A DNA stretch of 64,000 nucleotides from Deltaproteobacteria bacterium (GTDB taxonomy: Bacteria > Desulfobacterota > Binatia > Binatales > Binataceae): NCBI GenBank assembly GCA_003135135.1, contig PLDK01000049.1:1-64000 (forward strand). The letters are read 5' to 3'. Made by a program: the position numbers and the translations under genes. Position 1 is the stretch's first letter; each line of letters starts with the position of its first letter. The notes below the pieces were generated by a model. That model worked only from the letters and a program-made list of their open reading frames with translations, had not been told where the DNA came from and ran no database searches. Positions 19,258-28,608 of this stretch are shown here, piece after piece.

Positions 19258-20052
19258 TCATAAACGAATATTCATCTTCCGCAGTTGCCGCAAGCGTCCC
19301 GGCATCATGGCGAAGATCCGGGTCGGGCCGCCGGTACCGCTGCCGATTTTCATCGGGATGCAGAATATCGTCGCGCCGCTGGCCGGCAATTTTTCCGCGT
19401 TGGCCAGGTTTTCGAAGCCGGGCTTGTTCGCGCCGAGCCAGAGCCGATGCACCGGGAAATCCTTCGAGTTGCCGGGATCGATGCTCGCGGTATCGATCGC
19501 GATTGCCGCGACCTGCCGATTCTTCAAAATGAAACCCACCGCCTCGGCCGAATAGCCCGGAAAGCGCAGCCCCGCAACGTCGCCGGGCTTGTCGGTGCCC
19601 ATGTAGCGTTTTTTGTCAGGCCAGTATTTGCCCCATCCCGAGCGCGCGACGACGATCGCACCGGCGGGAATCCGGCGGTTGGCGGTTTCGTACGCCTTGA
19701 TGTCTTCGACGCCGAGCATCGCGTCGGGATCCATGGCGGCGCGCGCGGAAAAATCGATCACCGCGGCAGGCCCGATGCAATCGGTGAGCGGAACCTGGTC
19801 GAGCGTAATCCCATTGCGGTTGAAATGGCGCGGCGCATCGATATGCGTGCCGCCGTGTTCGGGAGCCGCGTAATTTGCCGACGCGTAAAAGTAGTGCTTG
19901 GGGGCGCGCGTATCGCCGTCCTTCTCGACCTGATGGACGAAGCCCTTTTCGGCCGGCCAGTAGATCGTCTGGTCGTCGAAGCTGTAGGTGAGATCGACGA
20001 TTTTTGCGGTTTCGATTTTCACCGGGAAATCATAGGTAAGAGGACTCCGCAT
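19258..20052 (-). CDS. Cyclase family protein (kynurenine formamidase-like)
   Basis: HGGTHIDAPRHF signature; IVDLTYSFDDQTIYWP. Confidence 0.88.
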   Translation of the reverse strand: MRSPLTYDFPVKIETAKIVDLTYSFDDQTIYWPAEKGFVHQVEKDGDTRAPKHYFYASANYAAPEHGGTHIDAPRHFNRNGITLDQVPLTDCIGPAAVIDFSARAAMDPDAMLGVEDIKAYETANRRIPAGAIVVARSGWGKYWPDKKRYMGTDKPGDVAGLRFPGYSAEAVGFILKNRQVAAIAIDTASIDPGNSKDFPVHRLWLGANKPGFENLANAEKLPASGATIFCIPMKIGSGTGGPTRIFAMMPGRLRQLRKMNIRL

Positions 20053-20362
20053 TGGAATGTGAGATCGGATCTTGCCCCTCTCTATACGTTGTGGTGCACT
20101 GGCGGCCCATACACTAGGGCTAGCTTTGTTCCGCCAAAATTATTTTCTGGGTTTGCGACGCTAGGCGCAAAGAGACCATGCTTGCGCGCGTCGACACGCG
20201 CTACGGCGTTGGGCGAGTCCGGCAAGTTTGGAGCATCCTGAGTGTTGTCCACTTGGTACACGTAGCACGGCGGGCGCGCCGGCGTCAGGCTGAATAGATC
20301 ATCCCTGAACCTGGACTTGGTGTTGCGACCGGCTTCACGAAAGCACACGCGCACAAGAGCAT

Positions 20363-20459
20363 CTTGGAATTTGGACCCTCACCCGCGCCGGAGGCACGGC
20401 CTCTCCCTGTCAGGGCGAGGCTAGGATCCGGGATTCTTCGCTCCGCTCTAGAATGACAC
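20363..20459 (+). repeat. REP-like palindromic intergenic element (family B, long form)
   Basis: cttggaatttggaccctcacccgcgccggaggcacggcc...gaggctagga...ccgggattcttcgctccgctctagaatgac, shared with 32441-32553. Confidence 0.8.
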
Positions 20460-20517
20460 AAAGGCGGAACCACGCAAAAATGTGCAGGGGCTGGCGCCGG
20501 CGGCGGTGGCCCTCTGC

Positions 20518-22284
20518 CTACCAGCCGATCACTTGCGCGGGCATTACGGGCGCGGCCTGACCGCGCGGATCGGCGCCGCCTGAGAGCACGCCGGTTTTCG
20601 TGTCGATCTGCACCGCGAGCACGTGACCCTCGGACCACGGCGGCCGGACTTCGATCTCATGGCCACGCGCGGCGAGCGCGTCGCGCACGCCGGCGGGGAC
20701 TCGATCCTCGATGCGCACGACGCCGGGGCGACTGTCGTGGGGAAAGAACGTCGAGGGAAAATGCGGCGTCGAAAACTTGGGCGCCTCGATGGCGGCCTGC
20801 AGGTCCATTCCGAAATCGACCACGTTGAGAAAAAATTGCAGCGTCCATTGATCCTGCTGATCGCCGCCTTCCGTGCCGAATGCCAGGTACGGCTCCCCTT
20901 TCAGCATCGCGAGCGACGGCGACAGCGTGGTGCGGGGGCGCTTGCCGGGTTCGAGCGCGTTGGGATGGCGTGCGTCGAGATAAAAAGTCTGCATCCGCGT
21001 TCCCAGCGGAAAGCCAAGCGCGTCGATCACCGGTGAGCTGGGAATCCATCCGCCACTGGCGGTGACGGCGATCAGGTTGCCCGCGCGGTCGGCAGCAGCG
21101 ACGTGAATCGTGCCCGCACCCCACGGGCGCGCGCCGGCGGCGGGACCGTCGCGCAACGCACGCATCGCAACCGGATCGCCCGGCCGCTGATCCATCGAGG
21201 CGCGCCCGGAATCGATAAGCTCGCGACGAATCGCCGCATAACGACCGCTCAGCAATCCGGCAAGAGGAACGCCGATAAATTCCGGATCTCCGTAGTAAGC
21301 CTCGCGATCGGCGAACGAGAGCTTGGCGGCCTCGATGACAGCGTGGATATAGCCGGCGGAATTGTGGCCCATCGCGGCCAGCTCGAAGCCTTCGAGCAAC
21401 TTGAGCTGCTGAAGGAAGACCGGACCCTGCGACCATGGCCCGCACTTGAAGACCGTGACGCCGCGATAGTCCGCGCTCACGGGCGATTCGGTTCGCGTGG
21501 TGAAGCGCGCGAGGTCGGAGGCACCGAGCAAGCCGCCGTTGGCGTCGGACCAGGCGACGATTTCGCGCGCAATGTCGCCCCGATAGAAGCGCTCGCGCGC
21601 GGCGTCGAGGCCTGCGTCGCGCCCACGATTCCTTGCGCCTGACTCGGCATCGAGCACACGCTTGAAAAAGTCGGCAAGCGCGGGATTCTTGAGCACGCTT
21701 GCGGGCTGCGGGACCTTGCCATCGGGCAGATAAACGCGCCCTGAAGACGGCCATTTGGCAAGGAACCGCCTGGCGTTGCTCCGGATCGACGCGCCCGCCC
21801 CAGCGATGGCATCGTCATGGCCGCCATCCTCACCAGACAGTCCCACGTGCATCGGGAAGCCGTCGCCCGCAAGTTCCAGTGCCGGCTCGAGAACGTCGGC
21901 CAGAGATTTGGTCCCGAAATCTCTTAGCGCAGTCACCAGCGCGTCGAAGGCTGCGGGGACACCGGCGGCAAGCAGCCCGGCCGCGGGGATCAGTTCGAGG
22001 CCGAGAGACAGGTAATGGGCTATTGTCGCGCGCTGCGGCGCCATCGTATTGCCGTTAATTGCGACCACGCGGCGGGCAGATGCCGAATAAATCAGCATTG
22101 GCGCCTCGCCGCCGATGGTATGCATGTGCGGGTTGACGACACCCTCGACGAAGGTTGCAGCGACGGCAGCGTCGATGGCATTTCCGCCACAAGCGAAGAT
22201 TCGCGCACCGGCAGAGGCGGACAGATAGTGCTCCGTCGCAAGCATCGTGCGCCGTCCCATTATGAGCGGGTATATTGTGGGCAT
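20518..22284 (-). CDS. ggt: Gamma-glutamyltransferase family protein (Ntn hydrolase)
   Basis: ATEHYLSASAGARIFACGGNAIDAAVAA, GTIHVAAADRAGNLIAVTAS nucleophile region. Confidence 0.9.
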   Translation of the reverse strand: MPTIYPLIMGRRTMLATEHYLSASAGARIFACGGNAIDAAVAATFVEGVVNPHMHTIGGEAPMLIYSASARRVVAINGNTMAPQRATIAHYLSLGLELIPAAGLLAAGVPAAFDALVTALRDFGTKSLADVLEPALELAGDGFPMHVGLSGEDGGHDDAIAGAGASIRSNARRFLAKWPSSGRVYLPDGKVPQPASVLKNPALADFFKRVLDAESGARNRGRDAGLDAARERFYRGDIAREIVAWSDANGGLLGASDLARFTTRTESPVSADYRGVTVFKCGPWSQGPVFLQQLKLLEGFELAAMGHNSAGYIHAVIEAAKLSFADREAYYGDPEFIGVPLAGLLSGRYAAIRRELIDSGRASMDQRPGDPVAMRALRDGPAAGARPWGAGTIHVAAADRAGNLIAVTASGGWIPSSPVIDALGFPLGTRMQTFYLDARHPNALEPGKRPRTTLSPSLAMLKGEPYLAFGTEGGDQQDQWTLQFFLNVVDFGMDLQAAIEAPKFSTPHFPSTFFPHDSRPGVVRIEDRVPAGVRDALAARGHEIEVRPPWSEGHVLAVQIDTKTGVLSGGADPRGQAAPVMPAQVIGW

Positions 22285-22652
22285 CTGGGTGATTTTTCCC
22301 TGTGAAATTTCTCCGCTGAGCCGGGTTTCGTCACGGGATCGCTCCGGAATGCGGTTTTTCGCGATTTATTTCCCCGGTGCTTATTTGAACATCCAGTCCC
22401 CCAACTTAGCAAAAAGGTGCCTCTATTGGGTCAGTGCGGTGGCGCGAATCGGTAACGCAGACAAGGGCCTCGATGCTCAAGTTTCGTCGAAAAAGCATGA
22501 AACCCATTGATTTGCGGGGCTTTCCAGAGCTCTGGATAAATGTAACGCGGACACCTCCCAGACGTCTAAATATTAGGCCCAAAGATTGCTAGTATTAGAG
22601 TCAGGATGAGGGCGGTGGTCGATGGCCAGGAGGGAGTGGAGGAGGTAGAAAT

Positions 22653-22859
22653 ATGATGAGCAGCATAAACACAGAAAAACTAGTCGGAAGGCATTGCAAG
22701 CTGCAGAAACCGGTGCGCGACCACGATGGGCGCAGTCGATTCAGCGAACAACCACGCATCCTGCGCGAGGTAAATAATCTGGACCGGCACATGTATCTGG
22801 TGCAATTCGATGACGGCGCCACCACGTTCCTCTTTCCGGACGAAGTAGTAATCCAGTAG
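22653..22859 (+). CDS. Small conserved-looking hypothetical protein (68 aa)
   Basis: Clear RBS ggaggag upstream; charged compact protein; no competing ORF. Confidence 0.55.
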   Translation: MMSSINTEKLVGRHCKLQKPVRDHDGRSRFSEQPRILREVNNLDRHMYLVQFDDGATTFLFPDEVVIQ

Positions 22860-22929
22860 CCGGTGTGCGGCGCACAGCGCCGTTCACCTCTCACTGTTCA
22901 CGCGCAATGGATGCGCCGGTCAGCGAGTC

Positions 22930-23469
22930 TTAGCCGCGGCGCTCCAGTTCGAGAAAGTCGCGGGCGCGATAAAGCGCGACGATTGATTTCGCATCGACGA
23001 TATCGCCGCGACGAATCATCGCAAACGTTTCCTCGAACGGCACGCGGCTGACGGAGATCACCTCGTCGTGATCGAGCGTGCCCTCTCCCGTTGACAACTC
23101 GCGCGCCAGGTACATCTCGATTCGCTCGTCGCAGAAACTTGGAATCGTGATAATCGACCCAAGATGGTCCCATCGCTGGGCCGCGACGCTGGCCTCTTCG
23201 CCGAGTTCGCGCCGCGCGCATTCGAGCGCATCCTCACCGGCGTTGCGGCATCCCGCGGGAATCTCCCACAGCCAGCCGCCGATCGCGTGCCGATACTGGC
23301 GCAGCATCGCAATGTTCAGGTCGGGATCAGAATCGAGCGCGACGATCGCGCTGGCTCCGGGATGCCTGATGACCGGGAGATCGACTTGCACGCCTCCGGG
23401 CAGCGTCGCACTCTCGACGCCGAAGTCAACGACACCCAATTTGAGAACTGGCCGGCGATTTGAAGACAT
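22930..23469 (-). CDS. Nudix hydrolase (ADP-ribose pyrophosphatase-like)
   Basis: Nudix box GCRNAGEDALECARRELGEEASV. Confidence 0.92.
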   Translation of the reverse strand: MSSNRRPVLKLGVVDFGVESATLPGGVQVDLPVIRHPGASAIVALDSDPDLNIAMLRQYRHAIGGWLWEIPAGCRNAGEDALECARRELGEEASVAAQRWDHLGSIITIPSFCDERIEMYLARELSTGEGTLDHDEVISVSRVPFEETFAMIRRGDIVDAKSIVALYRARDFLELERRG

Positions 23470-23595
23470 TGTGCATCAAGAATGTGCGAGCCGCGTGAGC
23501 CGCGCAAGCGCCGCGCCGGGCTGCCGAGCCAATTGCAGGCGATGCTTGAACGGGAGATTATCGGAGTCAGCGCGAACGGACGGCGTCGCGAAAAT

Positions 23596-24201
23596 ATGAG
23601 CCGGATTCGCATTCCAATCTACTTCGATTACGCCTCGACGCTTTGCTACATCGCGTGGCGAATCGTCGCCGAGCTCGAGGACGAACTCGGCTTCGAGGCG
23701 CTGTGGAAGGGCGTGCCTATCGCGACGCGCGATTTTCGCTTCAAGCCCGGCCGCGTGCTGGGCGAGCGCGAGCGGCAAAAAGTCCTGCTGGTCGCGGCGG
23801 AGACGGGCATTGCGGTCGCGCCGCCGCCGAGCTGGATTGATTCGATGCCCGCGCTGCAGGGATCGGAAATCGCGCGTGACGCGGGCGTTTTTCCGGCGTA
23901 TCACGACGGGGTCTTTCGCGCGGCATTCGAGCAAGGCGCCGACATCGCGGATCGCGGGGTGCTCGACGCGATTGCACAGCGCGCCGGCATCGATCGCTCG
24001 AAGTTTCGCGCGGCGCTCGACAGCGGAGCGATGTCAGCGCGGATTGCCGGGCACAAGCGCGAGGCCGACGAGTTTTCCGCGCTCGGCTTCCCGACGTTTA
24101 TCCTGGGCGACTTTCCGATGATCGGGATACAGCCGATCGAATCGATGCGCCTGTTGCTCGGCCGCTTCATCCGTCAGCGCGCCGAGGAACCGCAAGCCTA
24201 G
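23596..24201 (+). CDS. DsbA-family / 2-hydroxychromene-2-carboxylate isomerase-like protein
   Basis: IYFDYASTLCYIAWRIV thioredoxin-fold start lacking CxxC; GFPTFILGDFPMIGIQPIE C-terminus. Confidence 0.78.
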   Translation: MSRIRIPIYFDYASTLCYIAWRIVAELEDELGFEALWKGVPIATRDFRFKPGRVLGERERQKVLLVAAETGIAVAPPPSWIDSMPALQGSEIARDAGVFPAYHDGVFRAAFEQGADIADRGVLDAIAQRAGIDRSKFRAALDSGAMSARIAGHKREADEFSALGFPTFILGDFPMIGIQPIESMRLLLGRFIRQRAEEPQA

Positions 24202-25034
24202 CGCGCCAGGAACACCGGGCACGGCGCGTTGCGCAGCACGAACTCGGTGGTCGAGCCGAGCACCATCTCGATAATCCTGCTGTGCCCGTATGCCCCGATG
24301 AAGAGCAGGTCGGCATCGTGCTCCTTGAGGAACTTCACAATTTCCTCGTTGGCGTGCCCCTGCAGCAGCTTGAACTCGGCCTTCGGCGTATAGTTCTCGA
24401 AGTAGGTGCGCGCTTCGGCCAGAGTGCGCTCACCCAGCTTGGGATCGCGCGCGCAGGTAATGACGGTTATCGGAACGCCGAGGCCGTGGGCGACTTCCGC
24501 CGCCGAGCGCATCGCGCGCGACGCCCGTTCGCTGCCGTCATACGCCAGCACGGGACGTTTGACCTCGCGAAATTGTCTCGGCGAGATGAACAACTGGCGT
24601 GGAGATTTGCGCGCCACGCTTTCCGCCGTCGAACCCAAAAGCCCGCTCGAGAACTTTTCGTTGACGCCGCGATGCCCGATCATCACCAGATCGGCGCTGC
24701 GCGCCCGCTCGCAAATCTGGTTGGCGACGATTCCCATGTCGATCACGGTCTCGACCGCAATATTCTCGCGGCCTGCCGCGGCGGCAAACTCGTCGAGCGC
24801 GGCGCGGCCCCGGGCGGTCAGCACCTCGCGCATCTTGGACGAGAAATCCAGATATGGTTCCAGCCCGAGCGAACCTGATATATCATGAAAAAACGATCCT
24901 TCGATCGACACGATATCGACGACATGCAATCCGATCAGCGACGCATTGAAGATTCGGGCAAAATAGAAGGCGTACGCCTGTGCGTTGTGGGAGTGCTCGG
25001 AGTTGTCGATGCCGACGAGGATTTTCTTGATCAA
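24198..25034 (-). CDS. Universal stress protein, tandem UspA domains
   Basis: KKILVGIDNSEHSHNAQAYAF; GHRGVNEKFSSGLLGSTAESVARKSP; FIGAYGHSRIIEMVLGSTTEFVLRNAPCPVFL. Confidence 0.93.
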   Translation of the reverse strand: MIKKILVGIDNSEHSHNAQAYAFYFARIFNASLIGLHVVDIVSIEGSFFHDISGSLGLEPYLDFSSKMREVLTARGRAALDEFAAAAGRENIAVETVIDMGIVANQICERARSADLVMIGHRGVNEKFSSGLLGSTAESVARKSPRQLFISPRQFREVKRPVLAYDGSERASRAMRSAAEVAHGLGVPITVITCARDPKLGERTLAEARTYFENYTPKAEFKLLQGHANEEIVKFLKEHDADLLFIGAYGHSRIIEMVLGSTTEFVLRNAPCPVFLAR

Positions 25035-25138
25035 GTGTATGGCCTCCGAGTCAATTACCGCGATAACATGCCGCGCGGTGCTGCCTCAAGAGGGGGCGCG
25101 GCCGCAGCCACAATCGATTGCGCAAGCAGGCGGGTGAA

Positions 25139-25432
25139 ATGAGCGAACTTAGCGAGGCGCGGATGATGAGAATCGTCGATGAGCTCAGCGAGGTTGCCCA
25201 GCGCGTCGGGCTCGAGGTCCGGCGCGAAAAGATCATGCGCGAAATCGGCTACCGCACCCGCGGCGGCGCCTGCCGGTTGCGCGACAAGAACCTGGTCATT
25301 ATCGATCGCGATCAGCCTGCCGCCGAGCAGCTCGAAGTGATTGCCGAAGCGTTGCGCTTGCGCGATCTCGAATCCTTGTATCTGTCGCCCGCGGCACGGC
25401 GCGTCGTTCACCTCGGAGACGCCCCGGCCTGA
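25139..25432 (+). CDS. Conserved hypothetical protein (97 aa) upstream of fur-like gene
   Basis: Compact ORF MSELSEARMMRIVDELSEVAQRVGLEVRREK...; 8 nt upstream of the Fur-family ORF. Confidence 0.6.
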   Translation: MSELSEARMMRIVDELSEVAQRVGLEVRREKIMREIGYRTRGGACRLRDKNLVIIDRDQPAAEQLEVIAEALRLRDLESLYLSPAARRVVHLGDAPA

Positions 25433-25440
25433 GCACCGAG

Positions 25441-25944
25441 ATGCCGCGTTCCGGCGAAATCGCGTCGGCTGGTCACACCGTAATCGATCGCAAAGGGGCG
25501 ATCAGCACGGAAGAGCGGATGCGCGCCTTCCACGTCCGGCTCAAGGAGCGCGGGCTCAAGTCCACCGGCCAGCGCGACGACATCGCACGCGTATTTTTCG
25601 AGCTCGGACATCATATCAGCGCCGAAGAACTGCATGCGAAGGTCAAGGAGATCAACCCGCACGTCGGCTATGCGACGATTTACCGGACGCTGCGCCTGCT
25701 CAAGGAATGCGCGCTGTTGTACGAACGCCATTTTGACGAGGGGCAGGCGCGTTACGAAGCCGTCGGTGAGCGCCATCACGATCATTTCATCTGCGAGCAA
25801 TGCGGCCGGATCATCGAGTTTGAGAACGCCGCGATCGAGCGCATGCAAAACATCGTCGCCCACGATCTCGGCGTGACGCTGACCCGGCACAAGATGGAAC
25901 TGTACGGACTCTGCTCCGACTGCAACGCCCAGCCGGCCATCTAG
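25441..25944 (+). CDS. Fur family transcriptional regulator
   Basis: KSTGQRDDIARVFFELGHHISAEELH..VGYATIYRTLRLLKECALL; HHDHFICEQCG and CSDC metal/zinc motifs. Confidence 0.94.
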   Translation: MPRSGEIASAGHTVIDRKGAISTEERMRAFHVRLKERGLKSTGQRDDIARVFFELGHHISAEELHAKVKEINPHVGYATIYRTLRLLKECALLYERHFDEGQARYEAVGERHHDHFICEQCGRIIEFENAAIERMQNIVAHDLGVTLTRHKMELYGLCSDCNAQPAI

Positions 25945-25991
25945 CCGCGATTTTCGAGCAATCCGCCGGTCGCGCCGCGCCCGAGTTGCCC

Positions 25992-26240
25992 TCAACGCCG
26001 TGAAGAGCGGCCGCCGGAAGGCCGTCGCCTGGCCGGCCGCAGGTCCGCCGCGGCCCTGGGAACCGCCTCGGGACCGGCGCGATGGCGATGCTTCATGTCG
26101 TTGCCGCAGTGTGGACAGTTGAGGTCGTCATACCTGACGACGCGTCCGCACAACGGGCACTTGTAGCGGTGCCTTCCCACGAGATAGAAAAACGCCGCCG
26201 TCAACGCCACCATCAGCAGACCGATGATTGTTTGCCGCAC
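25992..26240 (-). CDS. Small membrane protein with zinc ribbon
   Basis: N-terminal TM; YKCPLCGRVVRYDDLNCPHCGNDMKH. Confidence 0.7.
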   Translation of the reverse strand: MRQTIIGLLMVALTAAFFYLVGRHRYKCPLCGRVVRYDDLNCPHCGNDMKHRHRAGPEAVPRAAADLRPARRRPSGGRSSRR

Positions 26241-26301
26241 CAGACTTGCTCCGAACGTATCGCAGCCGCCAACCCCGTGACCGGCAAGCCGCGCGCTCCG
26301 G

Positions 26302-26736
26302 TTAGACGACCCCTTCCTTCAGCGCCGTTTCGAGCGCGCCGATATTGACCCGATGCCCATCGGCCATCACGACCAGAAATGCCTTGAGCGGCGCATCGCC
26401 GGCGGTCGCTACGTTTTCCTCGATCTTGCGAATCACCCATCGCTGGCCGCGATTGAGCAGCTCGAGCTTGCCGCGAAAATCTCCGACCGCGCGCACCTTC
26501 TCGACAAAGTCTCCGGTCTTGGTCGATGGGCTGGCGCCCAGGCGGCGCACGTGCGCCGCCAGCTCTCCGGCATAGTAGCCTTCGTCGTGGCCGACCTTCT
26601 TGAGCATCTCGCGCAGCTCGAGCGAATGGGCCAGCTCGGCGAGATCGTGCAGGACGCGGCCACCGGCGCGCTCGGCTTCACCCAACAAATTGAGAAATCC
26701 TTCGAGTTGCGAATCCACTGGCTTGCCTCCGGCCAT
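26302..26736 (-). CDS. Hypothetical helical-bundle protein (ferritin-like/DUF6306-like)
   Basis: LLGEAERAGGRVLHDLAELAHSLELREMLKKVGHDEGYYAGELAAHVRRLG. Confidence 0.55.
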   Translation of the reverse strand: MAGGKPVDSQLEGFLNLLGEAERAGGRVLHDLAELAHSLELREMLKKVGHDEGYYAGELAAHVRRLGASPSTKTGDFVEKVRAVGDFRGKLELLNRGQRWVIRKIEENVATAGDAPLKAFLVVMADGHRVNIGALETALKEGVV

Positions 26737-26745
26737 GGCCGGCGA

Positions 26746-28488
26746 TCAGAGCATCGGCGCCACCGGGCAATACGCGGCGCTGAAAATCGCGTGACCGCTG
26801 AGCGCCAGGCGAATCAGCTCGATGACCGGCTCGACGATTCGCGCCGCCGGGCGCTGCGTGATCGACGCGACCATCTTGCCGCTGGTCAGCGATTGTAGCA
26901 GTCCCGGCAGCTCGGGAAGCTCGATGATTCCGACCGGCTGATCGGGAGCGAGGCGCGCCAATCCTTTCGCGGCCGCCATCGCGTCATCGAGTCCGCCAAG
27001 CGAATCGACCAGCTTGAGCTTGAGCGCCTGCTCTCCCGTCCAGACCCGTCCCTGCGCGACCGCATCGGTCTGCTCCACCGTGATATGGCGGCCGGCCGCG
27101 ACCAGTTTCAGGAAGTACTGGTAGTCGCGCATTATCTCATCCTGGAACTGTTTGGATTGCGCGGGGGTGAAGTCGGTCCACATGTCGAACATCCCGACGT
27201 TTGCGCCGCGGCTCACCGCGTCGGTGTTCGCGTAAATCTTTTGCACCGCGGGCGAGACGTTGAACTTGCCGCCGAGCACGCCGATCGAGCCGGTGATCGT
27301 GCCTGGCTCGGCGATAATCTTCGCGGCCGGAACCGATATCAAGTATCCGCCCGAAGCGGCGTATCCCGACATGCTGACGACCACGGGTTTTTTCTTCGCC
27401 GTGAGCTCGACCTCGCGGTCGATGAGTTCCGACGCGAGCATCGAGCCTCCGGGTGAATCGACCCGCAAAATAACGGCGCGAACGTCGTCATCCTCGCGCG
27501 CGGACTTGAACGCTTTGGTCATGTCGTCGGCGGTCATCGCTTCGGTCTCGGGACCTGAAAACGGATCGAAGCCTTCGCCGCCGCGCTGGATCTCTCCATC
27601 CCCGTAAATCACCGCGATTTGATCTCCGCCGCCAAAGCTGGAGAACAGGCTCGCACGCGCATAATTGGTGTAGTCAATCACCTTGTGAAGCGAGCCGCCG
27701 TGATGCTTAGCGCGATCGGTGAATTCGTCCTCGTACTCGAGTCGATCCACCAGCCGCGCCTTCAGGCCCGCCTCCGCATTCAACGGCGCTTGATCGATCA
27801 AGCTCTTGATCGCGTCGGGACTGAGCTTGCGCTCGGCCCCGATCGCCGCGACGATCTGCTCGAACAGGCTCCCGGCCAGTCCTTCGTCCTCTTCCTTTTG
27901 CGCCGGCGTGAAGTCCTTGTTGGTGAACATGTTGGCCGCGCTCTTGTACTGCCCCGCCGAGGCGAAGTTCGGCGTGATCCCCAGCCAGTCGAGCGTGCCG
28001 CGCATGAACAGTTCGCGCAGTTGCACTCCCATCAGGTTGAGGTCTCCCCGCGGCATCAGCGAGACTTCATCGGCGGCGCCGGCAACGATGTAGGGCAGAT
28101 TGCCCGCGCCCGATTCGCCGGCGGTCTCGATATACGCGGTCGTCCATTTGCCGTGGCTCTTGAACGACTGGATCAGTGCGACGATCTCCTGCGCCTGCGC
28201 CAGTTCCATCTCGGGGTCGATAACCTTGATTTCCAGGCCGACGATCTTCGGATCCTTCGCAGCCTGGTCGATCGCATTGCGCAGCTCGTTGAGCGCCGTC
28301 TGATGGGTACTGAGAAGGCCAAGCAGGCCGCTGCCGCCGCGCTCGACTACCGGTCCGTGAAGTTCAACTGCCAGAACCGAGTTGGGCTGCACCCGATGCG
28401 AGATGTAATCCGAGATGGCGACGATCGCGAACAGCACCGCGAATGTGATCACCGTTCGAACAACCCATCGAAAAAATCTTCTGAACAT
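26746..28488 (-). CDS. sppA: Signal peptide peptidase SppA (67K type)
   Basis: VILRVDSPGGSMLASELIDREV, VVVSMSGYAASGGYLISVPA, GSIGVLGGKF; N-terminal TM. Confidence 0.92.
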   Translation of the reverse strand: MFRRFFRWVVRTVITFAVLFAIVAISDYISHRVQPNSVLAVELHGPVVERGGSGLLGLLSTHQTALNELRNAIDQAAKDPKIVGLEIKVIDPEMELAQAQEIVALIQSFKSHGKWTTAYIETAGESGAGNLPYIVAGAADEVSLMPRGDLNLMGVQLRELFMRGTLDWLGITPNFASAGQYKSAANMFTNKDFTPAQKEEDEGLAGSLFEQIVAAIGAERKLSPDAIKSLIDQAPLNAEAGLKARLVDRLEYEDEFTDRAKHHGGSLHKVIDYTNYARASLFSSFGGGDQIAVIYGDGEIQRGGEGFDPFSGPETEAMTADDMTKAFKSAREDDDVRAVILRVDSPGGSMLASELIDREVELTAKKKPVVVSMSGYAASGGYLISVPAAKIIAEPGTITGSIGVLGGKFNVSPAVQKIYANTDAVSRGANVGMFDMWTDFTPAQSKQFQDEIMRDYQYFLKLVAAGRHITVEQTDAVAQGRVWTGEQALKLKLVDSLGGLDDAMAAAKGLARLAPDQPVGIIELPELPGLLQSLTSGKMVASITQRPAARIVEPVIELIRLALSGHAIFSAAYCPVAPML

Positions 28489-28608
28489 TCACTCCTCCGA
28501 ACTGCCAGTGCGCGCCGCTGCGCCTTGGCGGAGTCAAAATGACGCGCCGCCGGGCCCGTTCCCTTGACAGTCGCAACTGCCTATGGATAGCCAACCATAC
28601 CCGATTCC

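Noticed and set aside
20082-20354. 90-aa minus-strand ORF between cyclase and repeat
   Set aside because: No recognisable motif or convincing RBS; could be a gene fragment but not supportable from sequence alone.
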